DNA of 64,000 nt from JBHIYN01 sp041984235 (GCA_041984235.1 JBHIYN010000022.1:1-64000), one strand, 5' to 3'. Shown: positions 6,590 through 15,881, numbered from the stretch's first letter. Program-made: numbers and translations. Notes: generated by a model not told the origin, from the sequence alone.

Positions 6590-9148
6590 ATGCTGACACG
6601 CCTGCTCTCCGATCTGCCGATTCGGGTCAAGTTCCTGCTGGTCCCGCTGATTGGCGCACTGGTCATTGCCGTGCTGGGCGCGCTGTTCCTGGAGGCGATG
6701 CGCGACCAGCAGGCCCGCCTGCGCGATATCGCGCGGCAGGACGGGGCCAAGATGCAGGCCATTACCCGCCTCTTCTCCGCGTTCTCCGCCAACCATGTCG
6801 CCTTCATCAGCCTGCTCGCGGCGTCACTGCGCGACGAGGTCGAGGCGGGCACTTTCTACGCGCGGGGCCGCGAGCACATCAAGGCAGTCAATCGCAGTGT
6901 CGCCGCGCTGGATGACGTCACCACCCGGTTCAGGCTGGCCGGACCACGGCGCGAGATGATCGAAGACCTGCGCGAACGCATCGTCGACTATCGCGACCAG
7001 ATGGGTGAAACCGTGCTCATGTCCTCGGTCGAGATCGAGAAGATCGCGCACTTCACTTTGCGCGCCAACGAGAGCTACGCCGCGGCCAACGAGCATTACC
7101 TCTCGCTGGTCGACAACGTGCTGAACGCTGGCCTGCGGACGATCGTAGAGATGGAGCGGGAGCTGGACGAACGCCTGCTGCGCTTCGTGCTCATGCTGTG
7201 CCTCGCGGTGCTCGTGATGACCGCGCTCAGCATCGGGCTGTCGAAGCTGTTCTCGAACGACCTGCGCACGACCATCCGTTCGATGGCGCGGCTGTCGGAG
7301 GGCGACACGGAGGTGCGCGTGGCGCGGGTGGATCGCCGCGACGAGTTCGGTGCGGTCAACCGCGCGATGGAGGTGTTTCGCGAGGCGCTCATCGACCGCG
7401 ACGCGGTCGAAGCCCATCTCAAGCAGGAGATCCAGGAACGCGCGCAGGCCGAGCGCTCGCTGCGCATCAGCGAGGAACGCTTCCGCGCGCTCTACGAGGA
7501 CAACCCGCTGATGCTGATCACGGTCGACGACGACGACGCGGTGGTCTCGATCAACCGCCATGGCGCGCAGCAGCTCGGGCGCGAGCCGCGCGAGCTGGTC
7601 GGCACGGCGGTGCTGGAAACCGTCATCGAAGAAGATCGCGACCGGGTTGCGAGGCTGCTCGCGCGCTGCCGCGCCGGCTCCGGCAGCATGAACCAGTGGA
7701 CCGTGCGGCGCACGCGCAAGGACGGCGAGCTGTTGTGGCTGCGCGAAACCGGCCGCGAGATCCGCGAGCGCGACCGCAAGCTGGTCCTGCTGGCCTGCGA
7801 GGACATCACCGAGACTCAGCGCCTGACCGAGCAGCTCTCCCACCAGGCCCGGCACGATGCCCTCACCGGGCTGGTCAACCGCTGGGAGTTCGAACGGCGT
7901 CTCAATCGCGTCGTGGAGACCGCGCGCAAGACCCGTTCCGAACACATCCTCTGCTACCTCGATCTCGACCAGTTCAAGGTCATCAACGACACCTGCGGCC
8001 ACAGCGCGGGCGACAAGCTGCTGCGCGAGCTGGGACGGGCACTGGAAACCCGCGTGCGCACGCGCGACACCCTGGCGCGCCTGGGTGGCGACGAGTTCGG
8101 TGTGCTGCTCGAGCATTGCTCGCTGTCGCATGGCTGGCGCGCGGCCCGCGAGCTGCTCAAGGTGGTCAGCGATTTCCGCTTCCAGTGGCAAGACCGCGAG
8201 TTCCGGCTCGGCGTCAGCATCGGCATGGTGCCGATCGACGGGACCAGCGAGGACATCACCCAGCTACTGGCCGACGCCGATACCGCCTGCTATGCGGCCA
8301 AGGACGAGGGCCGCAACCGGGTCCACGTCTTCCAGGCCGACGACCAGCAGCTCGTGCGGCGCCGCGGCGACATGCTGTGGGCCAGCCGCATCCCGCAGGC
8401 GCTGGAGGACGGCCGCTTCCAGCTCTTCTACCAGGACATCGCCGCGCTCAACGCGCCGCACCTGCCGGGCCGGCACGTCGAGCTGCTCATTCGCATGCTC
8501 GACGAGGTCGACACCCCGGTCATGCCGGGTGTTTTTCTGCCCGCGGCGGAGCGCTACGGCCTGTCCTCGCGTCTCGACCGCTGGGTGGTCTCGACCGCGC
8601 TGGCGGCGCTGGCACGCTGCCAGCGTCGCGCTGACAGGGTCTCCCTGTGCGCGATCAACCTCTCCGGTCAGTCGCTGGGGGAAGAGGACTTCGCCGATTT
8701 CGTGCTGCAGGAGCTGGCCGACAGCGGCGTCACGCCGGCCACGATTTGTTTCGAGATCACCGAAACCGCGGCGATTACCAACCTCTCGCGCGCCCGCGAT
8801 TTCATCGTGCGCCTGAAAGAGCGCGGTGCGTCGTTCGCACTCGACGACTTCGGTACCGGCGTGTCCTCGTTCGCCTACCTGCGCGAACTGCCGGTTGACT
8901 ATCTGAAGATCGACGGCGTTTTCGTGCGCGATATCGATAAGGACGCCATCGCGCTTGCGATGGTGCGCTCGATCCACGAGATCGGCAAGGTCATGGGCAT
9001 GCGCACGATTGCCGAGTTCGTCGAGTCGGAAGCCATTGTCGCGCACCTGGCGGACATCGGGATCGACTACGCGCAGGGCTATCACATCGGCAGACCGCGC
9101 CCCGCCGCCGAGATTTTCAACGGCGGTCAGCGCACCCGGGACGGGTAG
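6590..9148 (+). CDS. Membrane GGDEF/EAL c-di-GMP signalling protein with PAS domain
   Basis: 852 residues: transmembrane helix about 14-36, periplasmic sensor region to about 195, second helix about 196-220, HAMP linker about 221-275, PAS domain about 290-410, GGDEF domain about 418-585 and EAL domain about 595-845. The GGDEF motif is intact (499-503) and preceded by the inhibitory-site pattern RTRD (490-493), so diguanylate cyclase activity with product inhibition is plausible. The EAL signature reads ELL at 631, with later 'FEITETAA' and 'LDDFGTG' conserved, so phosphodiesterase activity is also possible. The sensed signal is unknown. It faces the convergent P450 gene with a three-base gap. 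Confidence 0.85.
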   Translation: MLTRLLSDLPIRVKFLLVPLIGALVIAVLGALFLEAMRDQQARLRDIARQDGAKMQAITRLFSAFSANHVAFISLLAASLRDEVEAGTFYARGREHIKAVNRSVAALDDVTTRFRLAGPRREMIEDLRERIVDYRDQMGETVLMSSVEIEKIAHFTLRANESYAAANEHYLSLVDNVLNAGLRTIVEMERELDERLLRFVLMLCLAVLVMTALSIGLSKLFSNDLRTTIRSMARLSEGDTEVRVARVDRRDEFGAVNRAMEVFREALIDRDAVEAHLKQEIQERAQAERSLRISEERFRALYEDNPLMLITVDDDDAVVSINRHGAQQLGREPRELVGTAVLETVIEEDRDRVARLLARCRAGSGSMNQWTVRRTRKDGELLWLRETGREIRERDRKLVLLACEDITETQRLTEQLSHQARHDALTGLVNRWEFERRLNRVVETARKTRSEHILCYLDLDQFKVINDTCGHSAGDKLLRELGRALETRVRTRDTLARLGGDEFGVLLEHCSLSHGWRAARELLKVVSDFRFQWQDREFRLGVSIGMVPIDGTSEDITQLLADADTACYAAKDEGRNRVHVFQADDQQLVRRRGDMLWASRIPQALEDGRFQLFYQDIAALNAPHLPGRHVELLIRMLDEVDTPVMPGVFLPAAERYGLSSRLDRWVVSTALAALARCQRRADRVSLCAINLSGQSLGEEDFADFVLQELADSGVTPATICFEITETAAITNLSRARDFIVRLKERGASFALDDFGTGVSSFAYLRELPVDYLKIDGVFVRDIDKDAIALAMVRSIHEIGKVMGMRTIAEFVESEAIVAHLADIGIDYAQGYHIGRPRPAAEIFNGGQRTRDG

Positions 9149-9151
9149 CTT

Positions 9152-10444
9152 CTAGGGGCGGTCCGCGGCCAGCGGGTTGGCTTGCGCGTCCCACCTCACC
9201 AGCAGGCGCTGCGGGCCGCGAAATGAAGTGTTCGCCGAGTAGCTCCAGGACTGCGATTCGAACAGGCGCATGTGCGGCAGGCGGCGGCTGAGCTCTTCAA
9301 TCATCACGCGCAGCTCCAGGTGCGCCAGCGGCGCGCCGACGCACAGGTGCGCGCCGTAGCCGAACGACAGGTTGCGGCGCGCGTTGTCGCGCGTGATGTC
9401 GAACGACTCGCCGTTCGTGAACATCGCCTCGTCACGATTGGCGGCACCGCTGTAAATGAGCAGCCTGGCGCCGGCCGGGATCTGTACGCCGTCGAGCGCG
9501 AGCGCCCGCTTCGATTGCCGGCGCCACGCGATCACCGAGGAAACGGCGCGGATGCACTCCTCCACCGCGTTCGGCACCAGGGACGGATCCGCGCACAGGC
9601 GCTGCCACTGGTCGGGATGCTCGAGCAGGATGCGCAGGGCGTTGCCCGACTGGCTGGTCGTGGTCTCGTGCCCGGCATAGAGGAAATTCGGCAACAGGAA
9701 CGAGATGTACGACAGCGGCCAGGTCTCGGGGTCTTCCTGGTGCGCCCGCAGCATGTCACTGGCGAGATCGTCGCCGAGGTTGTTCTTCTTGCGCTCGAGG
9801 AACTCGCAACTGTAGGCGTAGTACCTGCAAACCATCTCGACCAGCGCGTTCTGCTCAGCCTCGCTCGGTCGCCCCCAGTTGAACAGCGCCAGCGGCCCGG
9901 CGTAACCTTTGACCTCCTCGACCTCCTCGTCGGGAATGCCGAAAATCCGGAACACCACCAGCGCCGGCAGCTCGTAGAACATCTCGCCAACGAGATCGGC
10001 CTCGCCGCGCTTGACGAAGCGGTCGATGAAGCGCGTTGCCAGCTCGCGGATGAACGGCTCCAGGTTGCGCATGCGCTGCGGTGAGAAGGCGCGCTGGCAG
10101 CGCTTGCGGTGAGGGTAGTGGTCCGGCGGATCCTCGTTGACCATGGACGGCCCCGGCACCAGCGCGTACTTCTGCAGGATCTCGAGGGTCGAGGGATACG
10201 GCGGCACGATGGTGTCCAGCGCCGGCGCCGCGGAGAAGGCCTCCTGGTCCATGAAGCAGTGCTTGACGTCTTCGTAGCGCGACACCACCCAGTAGTCGAG
10301 CTCGTCGCTGTAGAACACCGGCGAGCGCTCGCGCAGCTCGCGCAGATGCGGATAGGGATCCTGCAAGTAGTCCTCCGCGTACGGGTCGAAAGCGCGGACC
10401 GCGCCGCTCACCGGGCATCCCCCGCTGCCTTGATTTACGCTCAT
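9152..10444 (-). CDS. Cytochrome P450 monooxygenase
   Basis: A 430-residue soluble bacterial P450. The oxygen-binding I-helix motif is 'AGHETTT' (257-263), the ExxR salt bridge is Glu296-Arg299 and the haem-binding loop is 'FGYGAHLCVG' with Cys368 as thiolate ligand. It needs electrons from a ferredoxin and reductase, neither of which is adjacent; the 2Fe-2S ferredoxin at 40902 is one candidate. Its promoter carries a 16 bp palindrome shared with the TetR/Rieske locus at 45.5 kb, which suggests induction by the same phenolic compound. Hydroxylation or O-demethylation of an aromatic is possible; the substrate cannot be read from sequence. Confidence 0.88.
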   Translation of the reverse strand: MSVNQGSGGCPVSGAVRAFDPYAEDYLQDPYPHLRELRERSPVFYSDELDYWVVSRYEDVKHCFMDQEAFSAAPALDTIVPPYPSTLEILQKYALVPGPSMVNEDPPDHYPHRKRCQRAFSPQRMRNLEPFIRELATRFIDRFVKRGEADLVGEMFYELPALVVFRIFGIPDEEVEEVKGYAGPLALFNWGRPSEAEQNALVEMVCRYYAYSCEFLERKKNNLGDDLASDMLRAHQEDPETWPLSYISFLLPNFLYAGHETTTSQSGNALRILLEHPDQWQRLCADPSLVPNAVEECIRAVSSVIAWRRQSKRALALDGVQIPAGARLLIYSGAANRDEAMFTNGESFDITRDNARRNLSFGYGAHLCVGAPLAHLELRVMIEELSRRLPHMRLFESQSWSYSANTSFRGPQRLLVRWDAQANPLAADRP

Positions 10445-10479
10445 GCTCCCGGCTCCCCCGCTGCGTCGTCGTCGCCGGG

Positions 10480-10508
10480 ATTCTAAGCCAAGTGTACCGG
10501 CCGGTACA
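10480..10508 (-). promoter_or_regulatory. P450 promoter with TetR-type operator
   Basis: A perfect 16 bp palindrome, TGTACCGGCCGGTACA, occupies 10493-10508. On the minus strand a -10-like TAGAAT (10485-10480) follows after exactly seven bases. The operator would cover the -35 region of the P450 promoter. The same half-sites and the same seven-base spacing to TAGAAT recur at 45498-45526, so the TetR protein encoded at 44790-45410 is the likely binder. Sequence features are direct; the regulator is inferred. Confidence 0.7.
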
Positions 10509-10540
10509 TAATGCGGCGCAGCAGCGCGCGGGCGCCGCCC

Positions 10541-11569
10541 TCAGTGCGCCGCGCGCAGCGCCCCGGCCGCGGCGACCAGCGCCGCCAGCTTGCCGCGCGC
10601 GGCGTCGCGGCTGAGGTACTTGAGGCCGCAGTCCGGCGCCGGGACCAGGCGCTCCGGCGCGACGTGCGGCAACGCGCGGCGGATGCGTGCCACCAGCGTA
10701 TCGACGGACTCGACCGCATTGCTGGACAGGTCGACGACACCGAGCACGATGGTCTTCTCCCCCAGTGCCTCCAGCACCCCGAGGTCGAGGTGGGGCTGCG
10801 CCGCCTCGATCGACACCTGGTCGACCACGCAATCGGCGAGCTGCTCGAGAAACGCGTAGGCCTTGGGCTTGTCCGGCGATACGATGAAACCGTAGCCAAA
10901 GCACAGGTGTACGCAGGTCGTGCAGTCGATGCCCTCGAGTGCCCGGTTGATGGCCCGCACCGCAAAGCGGTTGGCGTTGTCCGGGTCTTCGCGCAGCCAG
11001 GGTTCGTCGAGCTGGATGACGTCGGCACCGGCAGCCGCGAGATCGCGCGCCTCGGCATTGACGGCTTCGGCGTAGGCCATGGCCAGCGCCTCCGGGTCGC
11101 GGTAGTACTCGTCGCTGGCCTGCTTGCTGAGCGTGAACGGGCCGGGCAGGGTGATCTTGGTGCGACGATTGGTATTGCGCCGGAGAAACTCGAGGTCAGC
11201 GACTTCGACCGCCCGCGGTCGGCTGATCGGGCCGACCACGCGCGGCATGGGAATGCGGAAGCCACGTACCTCGCGGATGAACGGCTGCTCCAGGTCGATG
11301 CCGTCCAGCGAAGTGCCGAAGCGGTTGGAGTAACTCTCGCGCCGAATCTCGCCATCGGTGATGGTGTCGATGCCGGCACGCTCCTGGTCGCGGATGGCGA
11401 GCAACGTGGCGTCATCCTGCGCTTCTGCGAGGCATGCCGGCGGCACCCGCCAGATCTCGGGGGCGCGCACGCGCGGCACCACGCGTGCCTCCAGGGCCGC
11501 GTGGTCGACCAGCCAGCGAGGCTGCGGGTAACTGCCGACGACAGTGGTGGGGAAGAGCTTGTCGGACAT
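10541..11569 (-). CDS. MetE C-terminal-like (cobalamin-independent methionine synthase-family) zinc protein
   Basis: A 342-residue stand-alone homologue of the catalytic C-terminal barrel of MetE; full-length MetE is about 750 residues. All four zinc ligands are in place: His221 and Cys223 ('CVHLCFGYG'), Glu255 ('VSIEAAQP') and Cys314 ('PAPDCGLKYL'). Such short proteins usually transfer methyl groups from donors other than folate, and some are part of xenobiotic catabolism. The start MSDKLFP at 11569 gives the usual N-terminus. It lies upstream of and codirectional with the P450, although the P450 has its own operator-bearing promoter in between. Methyl donor and acceptor are unknown. Confidence 0.72.
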   Translation of the reverse strand: MSDKLFPTTVVGSYPQPRWLVDHAALEARVVPRVRAPEIWRVPPACLAEAQDDATLLAIRDQERAGIDTITDGEIRRESYSNRFGTSLDGIDLEQPFIREVRGFRIPMPRVVGPISRPRAVEVADLEFLRRNTNRRTKITLPGPFTLSKQASDEYYRDPEALAMAYAEAVNAEARDLAAAGADVIQLDEPWLREDPDNANRFAVRAINRALEGIDCTTCVHLCFGYGFIVSPDKPKAYAFLEQLADCVVDQVSIEAAQPHLDLGVLEALGEKTIVLGVVDLSSNAVESVDTLVARIRRALPHVAPERLVPAPDCGLKYLSRDAARGKLAALVAAAGALRAAH

Positions 11570-11634
11570 ACGGCGGCCTGAACCCGGGGCAGGCATCGAT
11601 CATAGCCGCGACAGGGCCCGCCCCCAAGCGTGAC

Positions 11635-12750
11635 TCAGGTCGTCATGGCACCGGCTATAAGGCCGCCCCCCAGGAGCAGCAGGACCACGCCGCTCAGCAG
11701 CTTGAGCCAGCGGCCCTGCCTTTGCTGCAGACGCCGCCGGCTCAGGGTAACGACACCGATCGCGAGAACCACCGCATCGTCCAGCATGTAGCAGCCGACG
11801 TAGATCAGCAGGTAAGCGTAATGCTGCCAGGGTGCGAGTCCGGCGAGGCTGAGGATGCGCGTGTAGAGGGCCGGGATCCCGGCCGTGCACATGAACTCGA
11901 CCACTTGCACCAGCAGCGCCAGCAGCACCGTCGCGATCACCGCGGCCAGCGCCGACTCGGCGCTGACGATGCGTCGCATGCGCGCATAGATCCCCGGCTT
12001 CGCGCTGTCCGGGATGGCGAGCGTGGCGCCGTTCCCGCCGCTGAAGAAATCGCGCGCATGGATCGCGCCGATCGCGCAGCCGGCCGCGCCGACCAGCACC
12101 TGCGAGGTACGCGAAGCGCCCACGATCACGAACAGGTTGAGCCAGGCGGCCATGAAGGCGAGGTAGGCGATACCCTGGACGACGACGAAGGTGCCGGCGA
12201 CCAGCAACATGCGGCGCCGATCGCCGAGCGGCGCAAGCAACGCGAGCATGAACACCAGTACCCACATCGAACACGGGTTGAAGCCGTCGACCAGGCCGAG
12301 CGCGGCGCTGAACAGCGGCAGCCCGATGCGATCCGGGTGCAGCAGCCAGCGGCCGAGCCGGTAGCCCCCGGCATCGGCGTCGCGCGCCAGGCCGAGCGCG
12401 GCGAGCACCCGCGTGCGCGTGCCGCCGGCCGGGTCGTAGCCGACCAGCAACGTGTTGCCGGCATGGAAGGCCGGCACCCCGGGCTGCTCGATGCCGTGCT
12501 GCCGGGCCAGCGCGACCAGCCGCGCGCGCGCCGCGGGGTCGGCCTGCACGTCGTGCTCGACGATGGCCAGGGCAGGATACCGTCGCTCCAGCGCGTCCAG
12601 CATCTCGCGCGCCGCCGCGCAATGGATGCAACCGGGGCGGGTGAACACCTCCAGCACCGCACGCTCTGCGGCGGCTGCCCCGCCCGCGGCCGGGAGCAGC
12701 GTCAGCAACACGATTCCGCGCAGCAACGCGCTCCACCCGGTCGGCAACAT
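11635..12750 (-). CDS. Glutaredoxin-like domain fused to a CcdA/DsbD-like membrane protein
   Basis: 371 residues. After an N-terminal hydrophobic signal-like segment (about 9-28) comes a glutaredoxin/thioredoxin-like domain with a Cys41-x2-Cys44 active site ('RPGCIHCAAA') and the cis-Pro loop 'GVPAFHAG'. A polytopic membrane part of about six helices follows, with two buried cysteines in 'GFNPCSMW' (Cys160) and 'EFMCTAGIP', as in CcdA/DsbD electron conduits. It probably moves reducing equivalents across the inner membrane to a periplasmic thiol partner. The gene is divergent from the ArsC-like gene at 12876. The physiological partner is unknown. Confidence 0.7.
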   Translation of the reverse strand: MLPTGWSALLRGIVLLTLLPAAGGAAAAERAVLEVFTRPGCIHCAAAREMLDALERRYPALAIVEHDVQADPAARARLVALARQHGIEQPGVPAFHAGNTLLVGYDPAGGTRTRVLAALGLARDADAGGYRLGRWLLHPDRIGLPLFSAALGLVDGFNPCSMWVLVFMLALLAPLGDRRRMLLVAGTFVVVQGIAYLAFMAAWLNLFVIVGASRTSQVLVGAAGCAIGAIHARDFFSGGNGATLAIPDSAKPGIYARMRRIVSAESALAAVIATVLLALLVQVVEFMCTAGIPALYTRILSLAGLAPWQHYAYLLIYVGCYMLDDAVVLAIGVVTLSRRRLQQRQGRWLKLLSGVVLLLLGGGLIAGAMTT

Positions 12751-12875
12751 GCGACCGATTGTGCGCTACCGCGCGCGCCGCGGCTTGATACCGGTCACAC
12801 CGGCATGGGGACGCCTGTCACACGATTGCAACACACGCCGGCAATCATCCACGCCAGTCCGCCGAGTGCCCGCCC

Positions 12876-13373
12876 ATGGTCCCGCAACCGTTCAACGTCC
12901 TGTTCCTGTGCACCGCCAACTCGGCGCGCAGCATCATGGCCGAAGCCATCCTCGGGCGGGCCGGGGCAGGACGCTTCCTCGCCTTCAGCGCCGGCAGCCG
13001 GCCGGGTGGTGCGGTCAATCCGCGCGCACTGGAGCTGCTCGCGCGCCTCGAATTTCCGACCACCGGCCTGCGTTCCAAGAGCTGGGACGAATTCACCGCA
13101 GCCGATGCGCCGCGCATGGATTTCGTGTTCACCGTGTGCGACCGCGCGGCAGCCGAGACCTGCCCGGTGTGGCCGGGGCAACCGATGACCGCGCACTGGG
13201 GCATAGCCGACCCGGCCGTCGACGAAGGTGACGAGGTCGCGCGCGGACTGCGCTTCCGCACTGCCTTCGCCGAGCTGGAGCGCCGCATAGCGCTGTTCAT
13301 TGCCCTGCCGCTGGACGCCCTCGAAGGCCTGCGCCTGCAGCAATCCCTGGACGAGATCGGCCGCATCGACTGA
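12876..13373 (+). CDS. ArsC-like low-molecular-weight phosphatase/arsenate reductase
   Basis: A 165-residue protein of the low-molecular-weight tyrosine phosphatase/thioredoxin-coupled arsenate reductase family. The P-loop is Cys12-x5-Arg18 ('FLCTANSARS'). Two more cysteines, at 88 and 96 ('FTVCDRAAAETCP'), are placed like the redox pair of thioredoxin-dependent ArsC, so arsenate reduction is the favoured function. No arsenite efflux gene or ArsR regulator is nearby, which leaves a protein phosphatase role open. It is divergent from the thiol-redox membrane protein. Confidence 0.72.
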   Translation: MVPQPFNVLFLCTANSARSIMAEAILGRAGAGRFLAFSAGSRPGGAVNPRALELLARLEFPTTGLRSKSWDEFTAADAPRMDFVFTVCDRAAAETCPVWPGQPMTAHWGIADPAVDEGDEVARGLRFRTAFAELERRIALFIALPLDALEGLRLQQSLDEIGRID

Positions 13374-13432
13374 CGCGGCCGAGCGCCACCGGCGGTGCGC
13401 TACAATGCCCAGCGCACCTCACGGAGCCGCTC

Positions 13433-15010
13433 ATGAGCCGACGAGTCCTGCCGCCCGGCGTCGATGCCGCGACCTTCGACAAGGCGCTCGGCGAGTTCGG
13501 CGCCACCCTCGGACGCGAGTGGGTCTTCGACGACCCGCAGACCGATCTGCCCGGCTACCACGACCCTTACGCCATCGTCGATGACGACCACTTCGCGCCG
13601 TCCGCCGCACTCGCGCCGGCGAGCGTCGAGGAAGTGCAGGCCTGCCTGCGCACCGCCAACAAGTTCGGGATTCCGCTGTGGCCGATCTCGTGCGGACGCA
13701 ATCTCGCTTACGGCGGACCGGCGCCACGGCTGCCGGGCACCGTGACCCTGGACCTCAAGCGCATGAATCGCATCCTCGAGGTCAACGAGGAGTTCGGCTA
13801 CGCGCTGGTCGAACCCGGCGTCAGCTTCTTCGATCTCTACGCGTACCTGAAAGAGAACGACATCCGCCTGTGGCTGGACGTGCCTGACCCCGGCTGGGGC
13901 AGTGTCATGGGCACCTGCCTGGAGCGCGGTGCCGGCTACACGCCGTACGGCGATCACTTCATGATGCAATGTGGCATGGAGGTCGTGCTCGCCGATGGCC
14001 AGGTCGTGCGCACCGGCATGGGCGCCCTGCCCGGCAACAACACCTGGCAGTTGTTCAAGCACAACTTCGGCCCCCACTTCGACGGTCTGTTCACGCAGTC
14101 CAACTTCGGCGTGGTGACCAAGCTCGGCAAGTGGCTGATGCCGGAGCCACCCGGCTACCGGCCCTACCTGATCACCTTCGAGAAGGAAACCGACATCGAG
14201 CCGGTGGTCGAGATCCTGCGCCCCCTGAAGATCAACATGGTGGTGCAGAACGCCGCGACGATCCGTGACCTGACCATAGTCGCGGCGATCAACTCGACCC
14301 GTGCCCAGTACCACGACGGCGACGGTCCGCTGCCGGACTCGGCCAAGAAGAAGATGATGGCCGACCATGATGTCGGCATGTGGAACTTCTACGGCGCGCT
14401 GTACGGACCGGAAGAGATCATGGACGCGCACTGGAAAGTCATCCACGGCGCTTTTTCGCAGATCGAGGGCGCGCGCTTCTTCTTTCCCGAGGATCGACCC
14501 GACGAGAACGACGTGCTCCACCACCGTGGTCGCACCATGGCCGGGATCCCCAGCCTGACCGAGTTCGGCTTCGTCAACTGGGTCGGCGGCGGTGGACACA
14601 TCGACTTCTCTCCGATCTCACCCACCACCGGCCCCGACGCGTGGAAGCAGTACGACATGGTCCGCCGCCGCGCCAACGCGCGCGGCTTCGATTACATGGG
14701 CATTTTCATCATTGGCTGGCGCGAAATGCACCACGTCTTCACGCTGGTGTTCGACCGCGGTGACCCTGAAATCAAGGCGAACGCCCATGCGCTGTTCGCC
14801 GAGCTCGTCGACGATGCCGCTGCCGCCGGCTACGGCGAGTATCGAACCCATCTCGAGTTCATGGACCAGATTGCCGGCACCTACGACTGGAACGACGGTG
14901 CCCTGATGAAGCTGTCCCAGCGGGTCAAGGACGCACTCGATCCGAACGGCATCATCGCGCCCGGCAAGCAGGGCATCTGGCCGGCACCGCTGCGCGGGGA
15001 GCGCCGGTGA
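13433..15010 (+). CDS. FAD-linked 4-alkylphenol methylhydroxylase-like flavoprotein subunit (PchF/VAO family)
   Basis: A 525-residue flavoprotein with an N-terminal FAD-binding (PCMH-type) domain ('FGIPLWPISCGRNLAYGGPAP' region, about 75-95) and a vanillyl-alcohol-oxidase-type C-terminal cap. Length and order match the PchF subunit of p-cresol methylhydroxylase and of eugenol or 4-ethylphenol hydroxylases. These oxidise the benzylic carbon of a para-alkylphenol through a quinone methide and pass electrons to a c-type cytochrome. The next gene, overlapping by four bases, encodes exactly such a cytochrome, which supports the assignment over a stand-alone oxidase. The precise alkylphenol is not predictable. 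Confidence 0.82.
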   Translation: MSRRVLPPGVDAATFDKALGEFGATLGREWVFDDPQTDLPGYHDPYAIVDDDHFAPSAALAPASVEEVQACLRTANKFGIPLWPISCGRNLAYGGPAPRLPGTVTLDLKRMNRILEVNEEFGYALVEPGVSFFDLYAYLKENDIRLWLDVPDPGWGSVMGTCLERGAGYTPYGDHFMMQCGMEVVLADGQVVRTGMGALPGNNTWQLFKHNFGPHFDGLFTQSNFGVVTKLGKWLMPEPPGYRPYLITFEKETDIEPVVEILRPLKINMVVQNAATIRDLTIVAAINSTRAQYHDGDGPLPDSAKKKMMADHDVGMWNFYGALYGPEEIMDAHWKVIHGAFSQIEGARFFFPEDRPDENDVLHHRGRTMAGIPSLTEFGFVNWVGGGGHIDFSPISPTTGPDAWKQYDMVRRRANARGFDYMGIFIIGWREMHHVFTLVFDRGDPEIKANAHALFAELVDDAAAAGYGEYRTHLEFMDQIAGTYDWNDGALMKLSQRVKDALDPNGIIAPGKQGIWPAPLRGERR

Positions 15011-15321
15011 AAGCACCCGGCGTACTCCTCGCGCTGTTGCTGGCAACGCCGTGCGCTGCTCCGGCTGCCGATGGCGCGGCGCTGTTCGAGCGCTGGTGCG
15101 AAGCCTGTCACGGCGACGATGCATCCGCACCCGGGCGCCTCAAGCTGGCCTGGACGCGCGGCGTCGACCGCGCTTCCCTCGCCGGGCGCCGCGACCTGGA
15201 CGCCGCTTACGTACGCCAGGTGGTGCGTCGCGGCCAGGCCGAGATGCCGGGTTTCCGCAAGACCGAGATCAGCGACGCCGAGCTCGATGCGCTGGCCGGC
15301 TGGCTCGGCCGCTCGCGCTGA
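15007..15321 (+). CDS. Small c-type cytochrome subunit (PchC-like)
   Basis: A 104-residue exported cytochrome. A signal peptide (about 1-20, 'GVLLALLLATPCAAPAADG') precedes one haem-binding CEACH motif near residue 36; a methionine in 'QAEMPGFRK' is the likely axial ligand. It overlaps the flavoprotein gene by four bases and should form the flavocytochrome complex with it, accepting electrons from FAD in the periplasm. Confidence 0.82.
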   Translation: MKAPGVLLALLLATPCAAPAADGAALFERWCEACHGDDASAPGRLKLAWTRGVDRASLAGRRDLDAAYVRQVVRRGQAEMPGFRKTEISDAELDALAGWLGRSR

Positions 15322-15338
15322 CCGCGGGGCCTGACGCG

Positions 15339-15881
15339 ATGCCACTCGACCGCCGCCGTTTCCTGCTCGCCGCCGGCGGCACGGCCGCGGCCCTGCCCTT
15401 TGCCAATCCGCTGCATGCAGCGGGGGCCGGACGAACGGTGGCGGTGGTCGAACGTGGCGTGCCGGAGAGCCTGCTCTTTGCCGACGGCCTGATGCCGCTG
15501 GTGTGCCGGCTCGACGACCCGCAGGGCTTCGCCGCCGCACTTGCGCAGCGGCTGCACGCCGGGCTCGCCGTGGTCGGCCTGACGCGCGAGGCGGCAACCT
15601 TCGTTACGGGCGAGATGCTGCGCGGCAGCGGCTTCCGCCTGCTGCGCGCCGCGCACCACCGTGATTTGCTGCGCACTACCCAGCGCCACGTGGTCGACGA
15701 TGCCCTGCTCCGCGAAGCGGCGCTGTTCAGCGCCGGCGACTGGCCGCGCAAGGTCGCCCGCGCCCTGTCGATGGGCGCGCCACGGCCGTTACCCCACGCG
15801 GTGGCGGTCACCGGGCACGCCCGCCCGCTGCCGCCCAGCCCGGGCAGCATGGTCAGCTGGCGCATCGTAGCGGCAACATGA
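15339..15881 (+). CDS. Tat-exported protein of unknown function
   Basis: A 180-residue protein beginning MPLDRRRFLLAAGGTAAALP, a twin-arginine signal with an Ala-rich hydrophobic stretch and a likely cleavage site after 'PLHA'. The mature part is Ala/Arg/Leu-rich and has no motif I can name. It sits between the PchFC-like pair and a flavin monooxygenase (ATGA overlap with the latter), so it may assist maturation or stability of the periplasmic flavocytochrome. That role is inference only. Confidence 0.6.
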   Translation: MPLDRRRFLLAAGGTAAALPFANPLHAAGAGRTVAVVERGVPESLLFADGLMPLVCRLDDPQGFAAALAQRLHAGLAVVGLTREAATFVTGEMLRGSGFRLLRAAHHRDLLRTTQRHVVDDALLREAALFSAGDWPRKVARALSMGAPRPLPHAVAVTGHARPLPPSPGSMVSWRIVAAT

